Source: Algoriphagus sp. (lineage in GTDB: Bacteria > Bacteroidota > Bacteroidia > Cytophagales > Cyclobacteriaceae). Taken from it: DNA of 40,684 nt. The notes beneath the pieces are model-generated. The model did no database searches. It had not been told where the DNA came from and saw only the letters and a program-made list of their open reading frames with translations. Positions 1 to 7,206 of the stretch are shown here, in pieces. The DNA lies in assembly GCF_029254265.1 (NCBI RefSeq), contig NZ_JAQWXX010000134.1, positions 1 through 40,684 on the forward strand, read 5' to 3'. The position numbers and the translations under genes were made by a program. Numbering within the stretch: position 1 is the stretch's first letter; each line of letters starts with the position of its first letter.

Positions 1-25
1 GAAAGAATACCTCTGAAAAACTAGT

Positions 26-78
26 TTTCAAAGGACTGGCTTCGTCGGCCTACGGCCTCCTCTGCCAGTCCTTTGAAA
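26..78. repeat. Perfect 15-bp inverted repeat with inner hairpin (REP-like or terminator)
   Basis: The arms 26-40 (TTTCAAAGGACTGGC) and 64-78 (GCCAGTCCTTTGAAA) are perfectly complementary. The 23-base loop is GC-rich and holds a second small hairpin, GGCC-TAC-GGCC at 47-57. The DNA is locally far richer in GC than its surroundings. No long T run follows either arm, so a standard intrinsic terminator is not a close fit. It could be a dispersed REP-like palindrome or the end of a transcript from a gene left of the window. No second copy was seen in this window. Confidence 0.65.
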
Positions 79-143
79 CATAAATTTAAACCTAGACACA
101 GTTTAATGAACTATCCCAAAATAAACTACAAACGAAGTGTTAA

Positions 144-332
144 TTAGTCTATTTCGTCATCAAAATCCTCATCGATGTCTTCGTCAAGTTCATCCTCGTC
201 AAAATCCACAATGTTATCATCTAAGAATTCATTGTCATCATCCAAGTCATACTCATCTTCAAAATCACTGTCGAAATCATCACCATCTTCGATGTCTTCA
301 ACATCATCAAAATCGTCGTCAAAATCAGCCAT
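144..332 (-). CDS. Small polyacidic protein, function unknown
   Basis: This 62-residue protein starts at ATG 332. It contains 29 Asp and 10 Glu, no Lys, Arg or His, and regularly spaced Phe, Leu or Ile between acidic runs, in patterns such as FDDDFDDVED. The expected pI is extremely low. No signal peptide, membrane segment or cysteine is present. There is no clear Shine-Dalgarno site, which is normal for this phylum; the bases before the start are AT-rich. The opposite strand is open over the same stretch, but it encodes a His/Gln/Asn-rich peptide that looks like the antisense image of GAT/GAA codons. Possible roles such as DNA mimicry, binding a basic protein or cation binding are guesses. 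It could also be non-coding. Confidence 0.55.
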   Translation of the reverse strand: MADFDDDFDDVEDIEDGDDFDSDFEDEYDLDDDNEFLDDNIVDFDEDELDEDIDEDFDDEID

Positions 333-392
333 AGTTTAATTAGAAAGAGGTTTTGTTAAATACTGATGCTAATTAAAATATTTTTTCTTTGC

Positions 393-875
393 CTACAATA
401 AAGCAACAGCTAATTTTTTTTCTTCAATTGCTATTTCAGATTCTACATTTTCTTTCACCCAAGCTTTTCTAAGTAGTTCTGACCAAGTCTTCATATAATA
501 GATTACATCTTCTTTTGAGTTTTTAGATATTGATCTCCTTCTTTCAAAGGGCATAGCTGATAAGATTTTTGGGTCAGATAGTCTTTCCAAATGAGATAAA
601 TCCTCAATAGTTAATCCAAACTCTAACATCTTACTAATCATTAGATCCATTGGGTATCCACTTGTGGGGCAAAAGTCTACAAGTTGTTGATTCCAGTCGC
701 CATATCTCCCCATCGCATACCGATGGATTTCCGACTTTTCTAACTTGGTTAATTCTTGGGCAAGATTTCCGCAGTTGCAAGCTCCCATATGACCCCATTG
801 ATATGGAGATCCATTGGAAAGCTTAAAAATGGTCTTTTCTAGTGCCGAAATTAATTCTGGGTTTGCAATAGCCAT
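393..875 (-). CDS. Conserved hypothetical protein
   Basis: The 160-residue soluble protein starts at ATG 875. I do not recognise a named domain. An N-terminal segment, GSPYQWGHMGACNCGNLAQE (residues about 22-41), looks like a conserved core: it holds two Cys (CNC) and a His within five residues, which could bind a metal or form a reactive site. The middle is mixed helical, and the C-terminal third is charged and helical, ending in a run of Glu/Lys. There is no signal peptide or membrane segment, so it is probably cytoplasmic. It lies between the polyacidic protein and a response regulator gene on the same strand, with gaps of 60 and 101 bases, so joint transcription is not certain. Confidence 0.75.
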   Translation of the reverse strand: MAIANPELISALEKTIFKLSNGSPYQWGHMGACNCGNLAQELTKLEKSEIHRYAMGRYGDWNQQLVDFCPTSGYPMDLMISKMLEFGLTIEDLSHLERLSDPKILSAMPFERRRSISKNSKEDVIYYMKTWSELLRKAWVKENVESEIAIEEKKLAVALL

Positions 876-976
876 ATGGGTAAAATTTGATTCATAAACA
901 TAACCAATATCGTATCCAAGGGTTTGTCAAAAAAGTAAAATCAAAAAAAAAGACCTTAAGAAAGGCCGAATAGGAA

Positions 977-1333
977 TCAACTAAAGATGGATTTTATATA
1001 CTTCTTGATGAGTGGCTTTGAAAGATAATCTTTTACAATACTGTAATTTCTTGCTTTTGAAATATCTCTATCGTCAACAGAACTACTTAAAATATAGATC
1101 TGAGCCTGATTTTGGTCAGAATTAAAGGAATCTAAAAAATCCCATCCATTCATTTCAGGCATATTTAGATCTAAAAACAAATAATTGGGGCGTATTAAAT
1201 ATATTTCTTTTAGTGCCTGTTTTGCACTTTGGTATTTAAAAAATTTACAAGGTTCACTTACATTTTTGGATATAAGTTTCTCAGTCACAAATGTGCTGAT
1301 GGGGTCATCGTCGATAAGTACTATGGTTAACAT
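977..1333 (-). CDS. Single-domain response regulator (receiver only)
   Basis: A 118-residue CheY-like receiver domain with no output domain. The acidic pocket is D8-D9-D10, the phospho-acceptor is D55 in LFLDLNMPEMNGWDFL, the switch Ser run is S83-S85, and the conserved Lys is K106 in YLSKP. I chose ATG 1333 (MLTIVLIDDDP) over the upstream ATG at 1363, because receiver domains of this type begin right before the first beta strand. Receivers with this LDLNMPEMNGWDFL motif are common in Bacteroidota, where they relay phosphate from sensor histidine kinases or act through protein contacts. No histidine kinase gene lies nearby, so its partner is encoded elsewhere. Confidence 0.9.
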   Translation of the reverse strand: MLTIVLIDDDPISTFVTEKLISKNVSEPCKFFKYQSAKQALKEIYLIRPNYLFLDLNMPEMNGWDFLDSFNSDQNQAQIYILSSSVDDRDISKARNYSIVKDYLSKPLIKKYIKSIFS

Positions 1334-1442
1334 CAAATCCAAAAACTTAAGATTGAAATACAAATATCCTAATACAAAAGTAGCAGGTGTTATTAATTTA
1401 TCAAATATGTTGCCAGAAATAATCCAATCTTTCTTTAAATTT

Positions 1443-1766
1443 TTATTTTTCGATGATTCGGAATTTTTCTTTTCCTCTTAAAAGATCAAAAAATAGAATA
1501 AAGTCAGATGCTAAGCTGAATAAGGGATATTTGAAAGTTGCAGGCTTATTCTTTTCAAAAAAGAAATGTCCTACCCAAGCAAATCCGTATCCAACAACTG
1601 GGATGGAGTATAACCAAACATAGTTTTGGGTAACCAAAGCGGAAACTAAAATCATGAACAAAAGACCCGTGCCTACAAAATGAAGCATTCTGCAGGTGTA
1701 GTTTTGGTGCTCAGATAGGTAATAAGGATAAAACTCCTTCAAGGTTTTCATTTTAGTTTCCATCAT
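1443..1766 (-). CDS. DUF962 / Mpo1-like membrane protein
   Basis: The 107-residue protein matches the DUF962 (Mpo1-like) family: an N-terminal YYLSEHQN box, HFVG at about residues 29-32, hydrophobic segments at about 30-50 and 52-70, then GHFFFEKNKPATFKYPLFSL. In yeast, Mpo1 is an Fe(II)-dependent dioxygenase that shortens 2-hydroxy fatty acids, and the conserved His residues in this family fit metal binding. The bacterial role is not settled. Its start shares one base with the stop of the upstream DUF4136 lipoprotein gene (TAATG at 1764-1768), so the two are very likely translated from one message. A second ATG lies directly after the first, at 1763. Confidence 0.88.
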   Translation of the reverse strand: MMETKMKTLKEFYPYYLSEHQNYTCRMLHFVGTGLLFMILVSALVTQNYVWLYSIPVVGYGFAWVGHFFFEKNKPATFKYPLFSLASDFILFFDLLRGKEKFRIIEK

Positions 1767-2353
1767 TAGTTAGGGTTTTTGTAAGATTGAATTTCTGAGA
1801 TAAATCTTTCAACAATTTTATCTGTTGTTTTTAAAATTCTATTATCCTTCGTTTTTTGACTTGAAACCTCGGTAACGCCTGTCAAAGTCATCAAGAACTT
1901 GTCTTGTTTTGGATCAATAAAGTCGACAATCACTTGTACCAGTTCATAGCTTGAGGTTGTGCTCCTATTGTAATTATCTACATATGGATTGTACATCCAT
2001 GGATCCCATACTCGATATCCCCAAAAAGGATATGGATTTAAATTATTATTTATTTCGCGCTCCCTCGGATCCTCATTGGAGGTATATCTAATGACAAGAT
2101 CGGGTTGTATCTTATCGTAAACCAAGCCTTCCGCCTCTAGTGCTTCTTGAAGATGGATTTGCACCTGAGCATCTATGAACTGGGATGAAAATCCGCGCAT
2201 ACCGATTTCTTGGTTTATTAGCACAAAAGTCTTGTAGGGTTTATTTATGGGGATTTCAGAGTTTTCTTTGAAAACTTCGATTGAACTACATGAGCTTAGA
2301 AAAATCAAACCAAAAGAGAAGAAAAGTAAAGTGATAATGGATGGTTTTGTCAT
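1766..2353 (-). CDS. DUF4136 family lipoprotein
   Basis: The 195-residue protein has a lipoprotein signal with the lipobox LSSC at C22, so it is likely anchored in the envelope. The body fits DUF4136: an early segment on fixed peptide geometry (YKTFVLINQE), a helix where the protein is predicted to vary between paralogs (IDAQVQIHLQEALEAEGL), then PDLVIRYTSNED, a Tyr/Trp/Pro-rich insert (NPYPFWGYRVWDPWMYNPY), and a C-terminal strand region ending in a helix with IVERFISEI. DUF4136 proteins are common in Bacteroidota; their role is unknown. It is the first gene of a two-gene unit with the DUF962 gene, whose start overlaps its stop by one base. Confidence 0.9.
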   Translation of the reverse strand: MTKPSIITLLFFSFGLIFLSSCSSIEVFKENSEIPINKPYKTFVLINQEIGMRGFSSQFIDAQVQIHLQEALEAEGLVYDKIQPDLVIRYTSNEDPREREINNNLNPYPFWGYRVWDPWMYNPYVDNYNRSTTSSYELVQVIVDFIDPKQDKFLMTLTGVTEVSSQKTKDNRILKTTDKIVERFISEIQSYKNPN

Positions 2354-2460
2354 TTTTTGTTCTTTTTCTTCAAAAACGAATAAGGTCCTTGAAAGTTAAA
2401 ATTTAAAATTTAAACGAAAAACAAGTGTAGATAAGTACATGATTCTTCCTGCTCAAATAC

Positions 2461-2481
2461 TATTTTTGGGCAAATTATAGA
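2461..2481 (+). promoter_or_regulatory. Bacteroidota -7 promoter box and leader for the dCMP deaminase gene
   Basis: TATTTTTG at 2461-2468 matches the Bacteroidota -7 consensus TAnnTTTG exactly and lies 15 bases before the ATG at 2484. No clear TTTG -33 box is present at the usual spacing. The box and the following bases up to 2481 are repeated with one mismatch before the gene at 36840. Confidence 0.55.
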
Positions 2482-2483
2482 AA

Positions 2484-2966
2484 ATGAACAAACCGGATTT
2501 CGACGATATTTTCATGGAATTGGCAGTTAATCTTGCCCAAAAATCACACTGTATCAAAAAACATGTGGGAGCTGTCCTAACTAAAGACACTCGAATAATC
2601 TCTATTGGATATAATGGGCCTCCTGCCGGTACCCACAATTGTGATGTTGAGTTTCCTGAAAATGGATGTGCTCGAGATAGCAAAGGAAGTTGTTCTTTGG
2701 CTCTTCATGCGGAGCAAAATGCCATTCTTTATGCTGTAAAAAATAACACAACAGTAGAAGGATCTACGCTTTATGTGACACTTTCTCCCTGCCTCGCTTG
2801 CGCAAGGATTATTTTTTCAATGGGTATTTCAAAAGTAATTTTCCTCTTTTCGTATGCAGAATATAAAGGGATCGGAAGTGACGAAGGAGTTGATTTTCTG
2901 CGAAAATTTGGTGTGAAGGTGGAGAAATATGACAAAACCTTTGAAGTAAATGATGCGCTTGTTTAA
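2484..2966 (+). CDS. dCMP deaminase (ComEB-like)
   Basis: A 160-residue zinc deaminase of the deoxycytidylate deaminase family, which converts dCMP to dUMP as a source of dTMP precursor. The zinc site is complete: H75-A76-E77 (HAEQNA), where E77 is the proton shuttle, and C103 and C106 in SPCLACARII. GYNGPPAG at residues 42-49 and the Cys/His-rich stretch HNCDVEFPENGCAR are typical of dCMP rather than cytidine deaminases. It is cytosolic. An exact -7 promoter box lies just upstream, so it probably has its own promoter. Its last four bases overlap the end of the convergent murB gene, and there is no terminator between the two. Confidence 0.93.
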   Translation: MNKPDFDDIFMELAVNLAQKSHCIKKHVGAVLTKDTRIISIGYNGPPAGTHNCDVEFPENGCARDSKGSCSLALHAEQNAILYAVKNNTTVEGSTLYVTLSPCLACARIIFSMGISKVIFLFSYAEYKGIGSDEGVDFLRKFGVKVEKYDKTFEVNDALV

Positions 2967-3976
2967 AGGAAGTTAACTTCTGGGCTGAGTTCTATTTGAA
3001 ATTTCTCAAAAACTGACTTTTGTATTTTTTTTGAAAGTGCTACAATTTCCTCTCCTGAACCATTTCCATAATTGACTAGTACAAGAGGTTGGTTTTGATG
3101 AACGCCTACATCGCCAAATCGCTTCCCTTTCCATCCCGCCTGCTCAATCAGCCATGCAGCGGGAATTTTGGTTCCTTCTTCGTTTTTATAACCAGGTATA
3201 TCTGGGTAGTTTTCTTTCAATTTTTCAAATTCCGAATTAGGAATGGTAGGGTTTTTAAAAAATGAACCACTATTTCCGATTTCTTTTGGGTCAGGAAGCT
3301 TTGACTGACGAATTGAAATAACAGCATCGGAAATCGCTTTTAAGCTTAATTCCTTCACACCTTTTTCCTGGAGCGTTTGCTGAATAGCTCCATAAGTAAT
3401 CTTAAAATCAGGTGATTTTTTAAGTCTAAAAGTTACCGAGTAGATAATGAATTGATTTTTTAATTCATGCTTAAATACGCTCTCTCTGTAGCCAAAATTG
3501 CAATCAACACCTTCAAATTTCCGAATCGAAAAATCATTTCGATCAATGGCTTTTAAATTTTCAAAAACCTCTTTGATCTCCACGCCATATGCACCGATGT
3601 TTTGCATTGGCGAGGCTCCAACTGTACCCGGGATCAGCGATAAGTTTTCAATTCCACCCCAATTTTGATCGATTGTATAAAGGACTAAATCATGCCAAAT
3701 AACTCCTGCTCCGACCTCAATAAGAACTTCATCCGTTGTTTCCTCAAGCAAGGTGATCCCCTTGATTTCAATTTTAATTACTAGGCAATCAAGATCCTGA
3801 GTTAAAAGAATATTACTACCGCCTCCTAATATCAAGACTTTCTCATTATTTAATTTGGCCCATTTCAAAAGCGCTATGAGCTCCTCCAAATTATTGGCAA
3901 CTGAAAAATATTTGGCCTTTTTGTCAATCCCAAAAGTGTTATACGCCTTCAGCGAAATGTTTTCTAGTATATTCAT
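2963..3976 (-). CDS. murB: UDP-N-acetylenolpyruvoylglucosamine reductase
   Basis: MurB reduces UDP-GlcNAc-enolpyruvate to UDP-MurNAc with NADPH and FAD in peptidoglycan synthesis. The protein is 337 residues if it starts at ATG 3976 (MNILENISLKAYNTFGI), the usual start for this family; an upstream ATG at 4042 would add 22 atypical residues and leave only 11 bases to the divergent gene. Visible features are the FAD-binding GGGSNILL at 51-58, PGTVGASPMQNIGAYG at 117-132, Y163-R164 in YRES, the catalytic Ser S238 in GNSGSFFKNP and the terminal catalytic Glu E333 in SPEVNFL. The YRES insert and the length place it in the E. coli-like type I group. The gene appears intact. Confidence 0.97.
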   Translation of the reverse strand: MNILENISLKAYNTFGIDKKAKYFSVANNLEELIALLKWAKLNNEKVLILGGGSNILLTQDLDCLVIKIEIKGITLLEETTDEVLIEVGAGVIWHDLVLYTIDQNWGGIENLSLIPGTVGASPMQNIGAYGVEIKEVFENLKAIDRNDFSIRKFEGVDCNFGYRESVFKHELKNQFIIYSVTFRLKKSPDFKITYGAIQQTLQEKGVKELSLKAISDAVISIRQSKLPDPKEIGNSGSFFKNPTIPNSEFEKLKENYPDIPGYKNEEGTKIPAAWLIEQAGWKGKRFGDVGVHQNQPLVLVNYGNGSGEEIVALSKKIQKSVFEKFQIELSPEVNFL

Positions 3977-4053
3977 GAATGAATCCTTGTGATGCGAAAT
4001 AAGTAAGATTTTGAACCAATAGAAAATCAAAGGATCATCCAAAACTAGATTTA

Positions 4054-4998
4054 ATGAAAGAACTTTTAATTAATGGGGTCAGGATTCGTCAGGGACAATC
4101 CATGAATATCGAGTTACCAATTGCCAAACTTCCCACTCATACATTAATTGATTTACCCATATTTATTAGATCTGCTAAAGAGGAGGGCCCTGTTGTACTG
4201 ATAAGCGGTGGTGTACATGGCGATGAAATCAACGGGATAGTTACTGCCAAAAGACTTTTAGAAGAAGTGGATGAGGGGTTAACGTTATTAAAAGGAACAC
4301 TTATTTTCATTCCTTTGGTAAATATTTATGGTTTTCTATCTAATTCCCGCACATTCCCAGATGGAAGAGATTTGAATAGAAGTTTTCCCGGTAGTAAAAA
4401 AGGCTCTCTTGCAGGACGTATTGCCTTTATTCTTAATGAGCAAATTATCCCTCAGATAGATTATGGAATTGATTTTCATACGGGAGGGCGAATGTTGAGT
4501 AATTACCCTCAAATCCGCGTGGACTACTCGGATAAAAAAGCAATGGAATTGGCAAAAGCCTTTGGAACTCATTATATTCTCAATTCAAAGTACATTGAAA
4601 AATCATTCCGAAAAGCAGCTTTTAAGGCTGAAAAGCGGATTTTGGTTTATGAGGGAGGTGAATCTATGCGATTGGACGATTATGCAATTGAAGAAGGTGT
4701 ACAGGGAACCAAGAGGCTTCTCGCAAGCTTAGAAATGATAGATTATAATTCTACTCCTCAAGAAACGATTTTCCTGAAAGAGAGCAACTGGGTTAGAGCA
4801 AGGTCTTCTGGAATATTTAATGCTTCTGTCAAACTAGGAGATTCAATTAAAAAAGGACAGGTTCTAGCAAGAATATCAGACCCTTATGGTCAGATTAAAG
4901 AGCCAATAAAGTCCCCGACAAATGGCTATGTTCTCGGGTTGAATAATCTTCCTGTGATCAACGTAGGGGATGCATTAGTACATATTGGAAACGAATAA
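4054..4998 (+). CDS. Succinylglutamate desuccinylase/aspartoacylase family metallohydrolase
   Basis: A 314-residue member of the AstE/AspA branch of M14-like zinc hydrolases. Zinc ligands fit H55 and E58 (GGVHGDE) and H142 (DFHTGG); substrate-binding RDLNRSFPGS is at 105-114 and the likely catalytic Glu is E200 in VYEGGES. The C-terminal part has a barrel-like segment (KKGQVLARI near 268-276 and GDALVHIGN at the end), common in this group. It would remove an acyl or amide group from a small amino acid derivative; the real substrate is unknown. It lies 44 bases before egtB on the same strand, so it may share its transcript. It has no signal peptide and is probably cytoplasmic. Confidence 0.88.
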   Translation: MKELLINGVRIRQGQSMNIELPIAKLPTHTLIDLPIFIRSAKEEGPVVLISGGVHGDEINGIVTAKRLLEEVDEGLTLLKGTLIFIPLVNIYGFLSNSRTFPDGRDLNRSFPGSKKGSLAGRIAFILNEQIIPQIDYGIDFHTGGRMLSNYPQIRVDYSDKKAMELAKAFGTHYILNSKYIEKSFRKAAFKAEKRILVYEGGESMRLDDYAIEEGVQGTKRLLASLEMIDYNSTPQETIFLKESNWVRARSSGIFNASVKLGDSIKKGQVLARISDPYGQIKEPIKSPTNGYVLGLNNLPVINVGDALVHIGNE

Positions 4999-5042
4999 AA
5001 AAATTGAATAATTGGCTTAATTGCCAAAAATAGCTGAGTTTA

Positions 5043-6188
5043 ATGTCTATTTTAGAAAGTTTTCGTAGTGTTCGCAAACGCTCCTTGGATCTTTGCAAAA
5101 ACCTGATAATTGAAGATTTTTCACTTCAAGCTTCCGAGGAAGTAAGTCCTCCTAAATGGCATCTTGCGCATACGACTTGGTTTTTTGAGCAATTTATCCT
5201 CGTTCCGAAAAATCCTGAATATCTGGTCAAACATCCTCAATTCAATTTCCTTTTCAATTCTTATTACAACACGCTTGGATCGCGGACGGTAAGAAATCAG
5301 CGGGGGTTGATGTCCAGACCTCCGGTATCAGAGGTTTTAGAATACCGAACCTATGTTGATGATGCAATGGAAAGACTTATAAATTCTGGTGATTCGGAGA
5401 TCTTAGAGCTAGTTGTCCTTGGTCTAAATCATGAGCAGCAGCACCAAGAATTGTTGATCACGGATCTCAAATTTAGCCTTTGGCATAATCCGATTGACCC
5501 TGAGGTAATGGAAATTGGAGAATATGAGATAGAGGAAGGGGTGGGCTGGACGGAAATCAAGGAGGGGATATATGAAATAGGTCATTCAGGAAAGGACTTT
5601 TGCTTTGACAATGAACTCAATCGTCACAAGGTTTATTTGAATGATTTTGCAATTTCTAATCGCTTGGTGACTAATTCGGAATATTTAGAATTCATAAATC
5701 AGGGAGGTTATGAAAATCCTGTTTTTTGGCACGATGAAGGCTGGACTTGGGCAAAAAATCTCGAGATCAAAGCACCTCTCTACTGGGAAAAAAAGAACTC
5801 GGATTGGACCTATTATACTTTAAACGGTAGAAAGAAACTCGATGATAATGCAGCTGTAGCCCACATAAATTTTTATGAAGCGTCTGCTTATGCTAATTGG
5901 AAAGGAGCAAGGCTCCCCACGGAATTTGAATGGGAAGTTGCCAATCAGAATTTCAGTTGGGGGAAGCGATGGGAGTGGACCAATTCTTCCTATTTGCCTT
6001 ATCCAGGTTTCAAAGTTGCACCAGGAGCTCTTGGTGAATACAATGGGAAATTTATGGTTAATCAAATGGTACTCCGGGGAGCATCAATTGCCACATCTGA
6101 AAATCATTCGAGATCAACTTACAGAAATTTTTTCCACCCGCACTTCCGATGGCAATTCATGGGAATACGTCTAGCGAAATCCCTTTAA
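5043..6188 (+). CDS. egtB: Ergothioneine biosynthesis sulfoxide synthase EgtB
   Basis: EgtB is a non-haem iron enzyme joining hercynine to a thiol substrate using O2. The N-terminal DinB_2-like domain carries the iron ligands: H43 in WHLAHTTWFFE and H130/H134 in NHEQQHQELL. The C-terminal formylglycine-generating-enzyme-like domain is seen as PTEFEWEVANQ, WEWTNSSYLPYPGF, GEYNGKFMVNQMVLRG, and the closing STYRNFFHPHFRWQFMGIRLA. At 381 residues it is shorter than mycobacterial EgtB. No egtA, egtC or egtE gene is present here, so it may use cysteine directly, but the subtype is not decided from the sequence. egtD follows after 4 bases, so they form one unit. An inverted repeat TTGGC-N6-GCCAA at 5012-5027 lies just upstream and could be an operator. 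Confidence 0.95.
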   Translation: MSILESFRSVRKRSLDLCKNLIIEDFSLQASEEVSPPKWHLAHTTWFFEQFILVPKNPEYLVKHPQFNFLFNSYYNTLGSRTVRNQRGLMSRPPVSEVLEYRTYVDDAMERLINSGDSEILELVVLGLNHEQQHQELLITDLKFSLWHNPIDPEVMEIGEYEIEEGVGWTEIKEGIYEIGHSGKDFCFDNELNRHKVYLNDFAISNRLVTNSEYLEFINQGGYENPVFWHDEGWTWAKNLEIKAPLYWEKKNSDWTYYTLNGRKKLDDNAAVAHINFYEASAYANWKGARLPTEFEWEVANQNFSWGKRWEWTNSSYLPYPGFKVAPGALGEYNGKFMVNQMVLRGASIATSENHSRSTYRNFFHPHFRWQFMGIRLAKSL

Positions 6189-6192
6189 AATT

Positions 6193-7158
6193 ATGAATGC
6201 AAAAAATTCTGACTTTGGAAGCTTTGCCCAAGACGTTCTGTTAGGGCTTAGTTCAAATCCGAAGACACTTTCATCAAAATATTTTTACGATGCAAAAGGA
6301 GATAAACTTTTTCAAGAAATCATGGCTTTGCCTGAGTATTATCTGACAAGAAAAGAGTTTGAGATTTTAGAAAGTCAGCATAAACAAATTTTAGAACCTG
6401 TTTTAGAATCAGGTGAATCATTTAATCTTATCGAACTTGGGGCAGGGGATGGTTTGAAAACAAAAATTCTACTCAGATATCTTCAGGAAAAGAAGGTTGA
6501 CTATTCTTATTTCCCAGTTGATTTCTCAGGATCAGTTTTAAAAGAATTGAAAGATAGCTTGACTCAGGAAATGCCTGAGTTGAAAGTCACTTCAATTGAG
6601 GACACCTATCGTGGCGCTTTAAAAGAAAAGGCTTGGGATAATGGGAAAAGAAGCCTCATTCTATTTTTAGGTTCCAATTTGGGTAATTTTCAATTGAAAG
6701 AAGCTCATGAGATTTTAGACCATTTGATGATTGGAGCTAATCATTCGGATTGGGCAATGATTGGATTTGATTTGAAAAAAGACCCTCAAACAATCCTGAA
6801 TGCTTATAATGACCCTACTGGAGTCACAAAAGCATTTAACTTAAACTTATTAGCCCGAATCAATAAGGAACTGGGGGCAAATTTTGACTTAGATTCATTT
6901 ATTCACTGGCCAACATACGATCCTATTTCCGGTGAGTGCCGGAGTTACCTTGTTTCCACTAAAAAGCAACAGGTTTATTTTTCCTCGAATCAGGAAACGA
7001 TTCATTTTGAGGCATTTGAACCTATTTTTATGGAAGTAAGTAAAAAATACAACCTAATTGAGATAGGTGAATTAGCCGAGAGAAGCGGCTTCAAGGTTAT
7101 TAAAAACTTCACAGATCCAGAAAATTATTTTGCAGATTGCCTTTGGCAGAAAAAGTAA
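6193..7158 (+). CDS. egtD: L-histidine N(alpha)-methyltransferase EgtD
   Basis: EgtD transfers three methyl groups from S-adenosylmethionine to the amino group of histidine, giving hercynine, the substrate of EgtB. The 321-residue length equals that of mycobacterial EgtD. The SAM motif ELGAGDG is at 81-87, the N-terminal family signature SSKYFYDAKGDKLFQEI at 27-43, and FLGSNLGNF at 157-165 holds the histidine-binding Asn (N164). The pair E280/S282 in MEVSKKY corresponds to the Glu and Ser known to bind the histidine imidazole in EgtD, supporting true histidine specificity. It is cytosolic, is 4 bases after egtB, and ends at a strong two-way terminator. Confidence 0.96.
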   Translation: MNAKNSDFGSFAQDVLLGLSSNPKTLSSKYFYDAKGDKLFQEIMALPEYYLTRKEFEILESQHKQILEPVLESGESFNLIELGAGDGLKTKILLRYLQEKKVDYSYFPVDFSGSVLKELKDSLTQEMPELKVTSIEDTYRGALKEKAWDNGKRSLILFLGSNLGNFQLKEAHEILDHLMIGANHSDWAMIGFDLKKDPQTILNAYNDPTGVTKAFNLNLLARINKELGANFDLDSFIHWPTYDPISGECRSYLVSTKKQQVYFSSNQETIHFEAFEPIFMEVSKKYNLIEIGELAERSGFKVIKNFTDPENYFADCLWQKK

Positions 7159-7194
7159 AAAAAAGCGACATTGAATTTCAACGTCGCTTTTTTT
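7158..7194. terminator. Bidirectional intrinsic terminator between egtD and phosphohexomutase
   Basis: The arms AAAAAAAGCGAC (7158-7169) and GTCGCTTTTTTT (7183-7194) form a 12-bp stem; the inner TTGAA/TTCAA bases extend it past one mismatch. A-run and T-run flanks serve transcription from both sides, and the convergent genes end at 7158 and 7207. Confidence 0.9.
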
Positions 7195-7206
7195 GGTTTC
7201 AGCTTT

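Noticed and set aside
137..334. 65-residue plus-strand frame opposite the polyacidic gene
   Set aside because: Its His/Gln/Asn-rich composition is the expected antisense image of Asp/Glu codons, and it lacks any known motif.
3977..4042. Longer murB start at 4042
   Set aside because: It adds 22 unusual residues and leaves 11 bases to the divergent gene; the ATG at 3976 fits the family start.
5012..5027. Inverted repeat TTGGC-N6-GCCAA upstream of egtB as an operator
   Set aside because: Only five pairs and no second copy; kept only as a note in the egtB entry.
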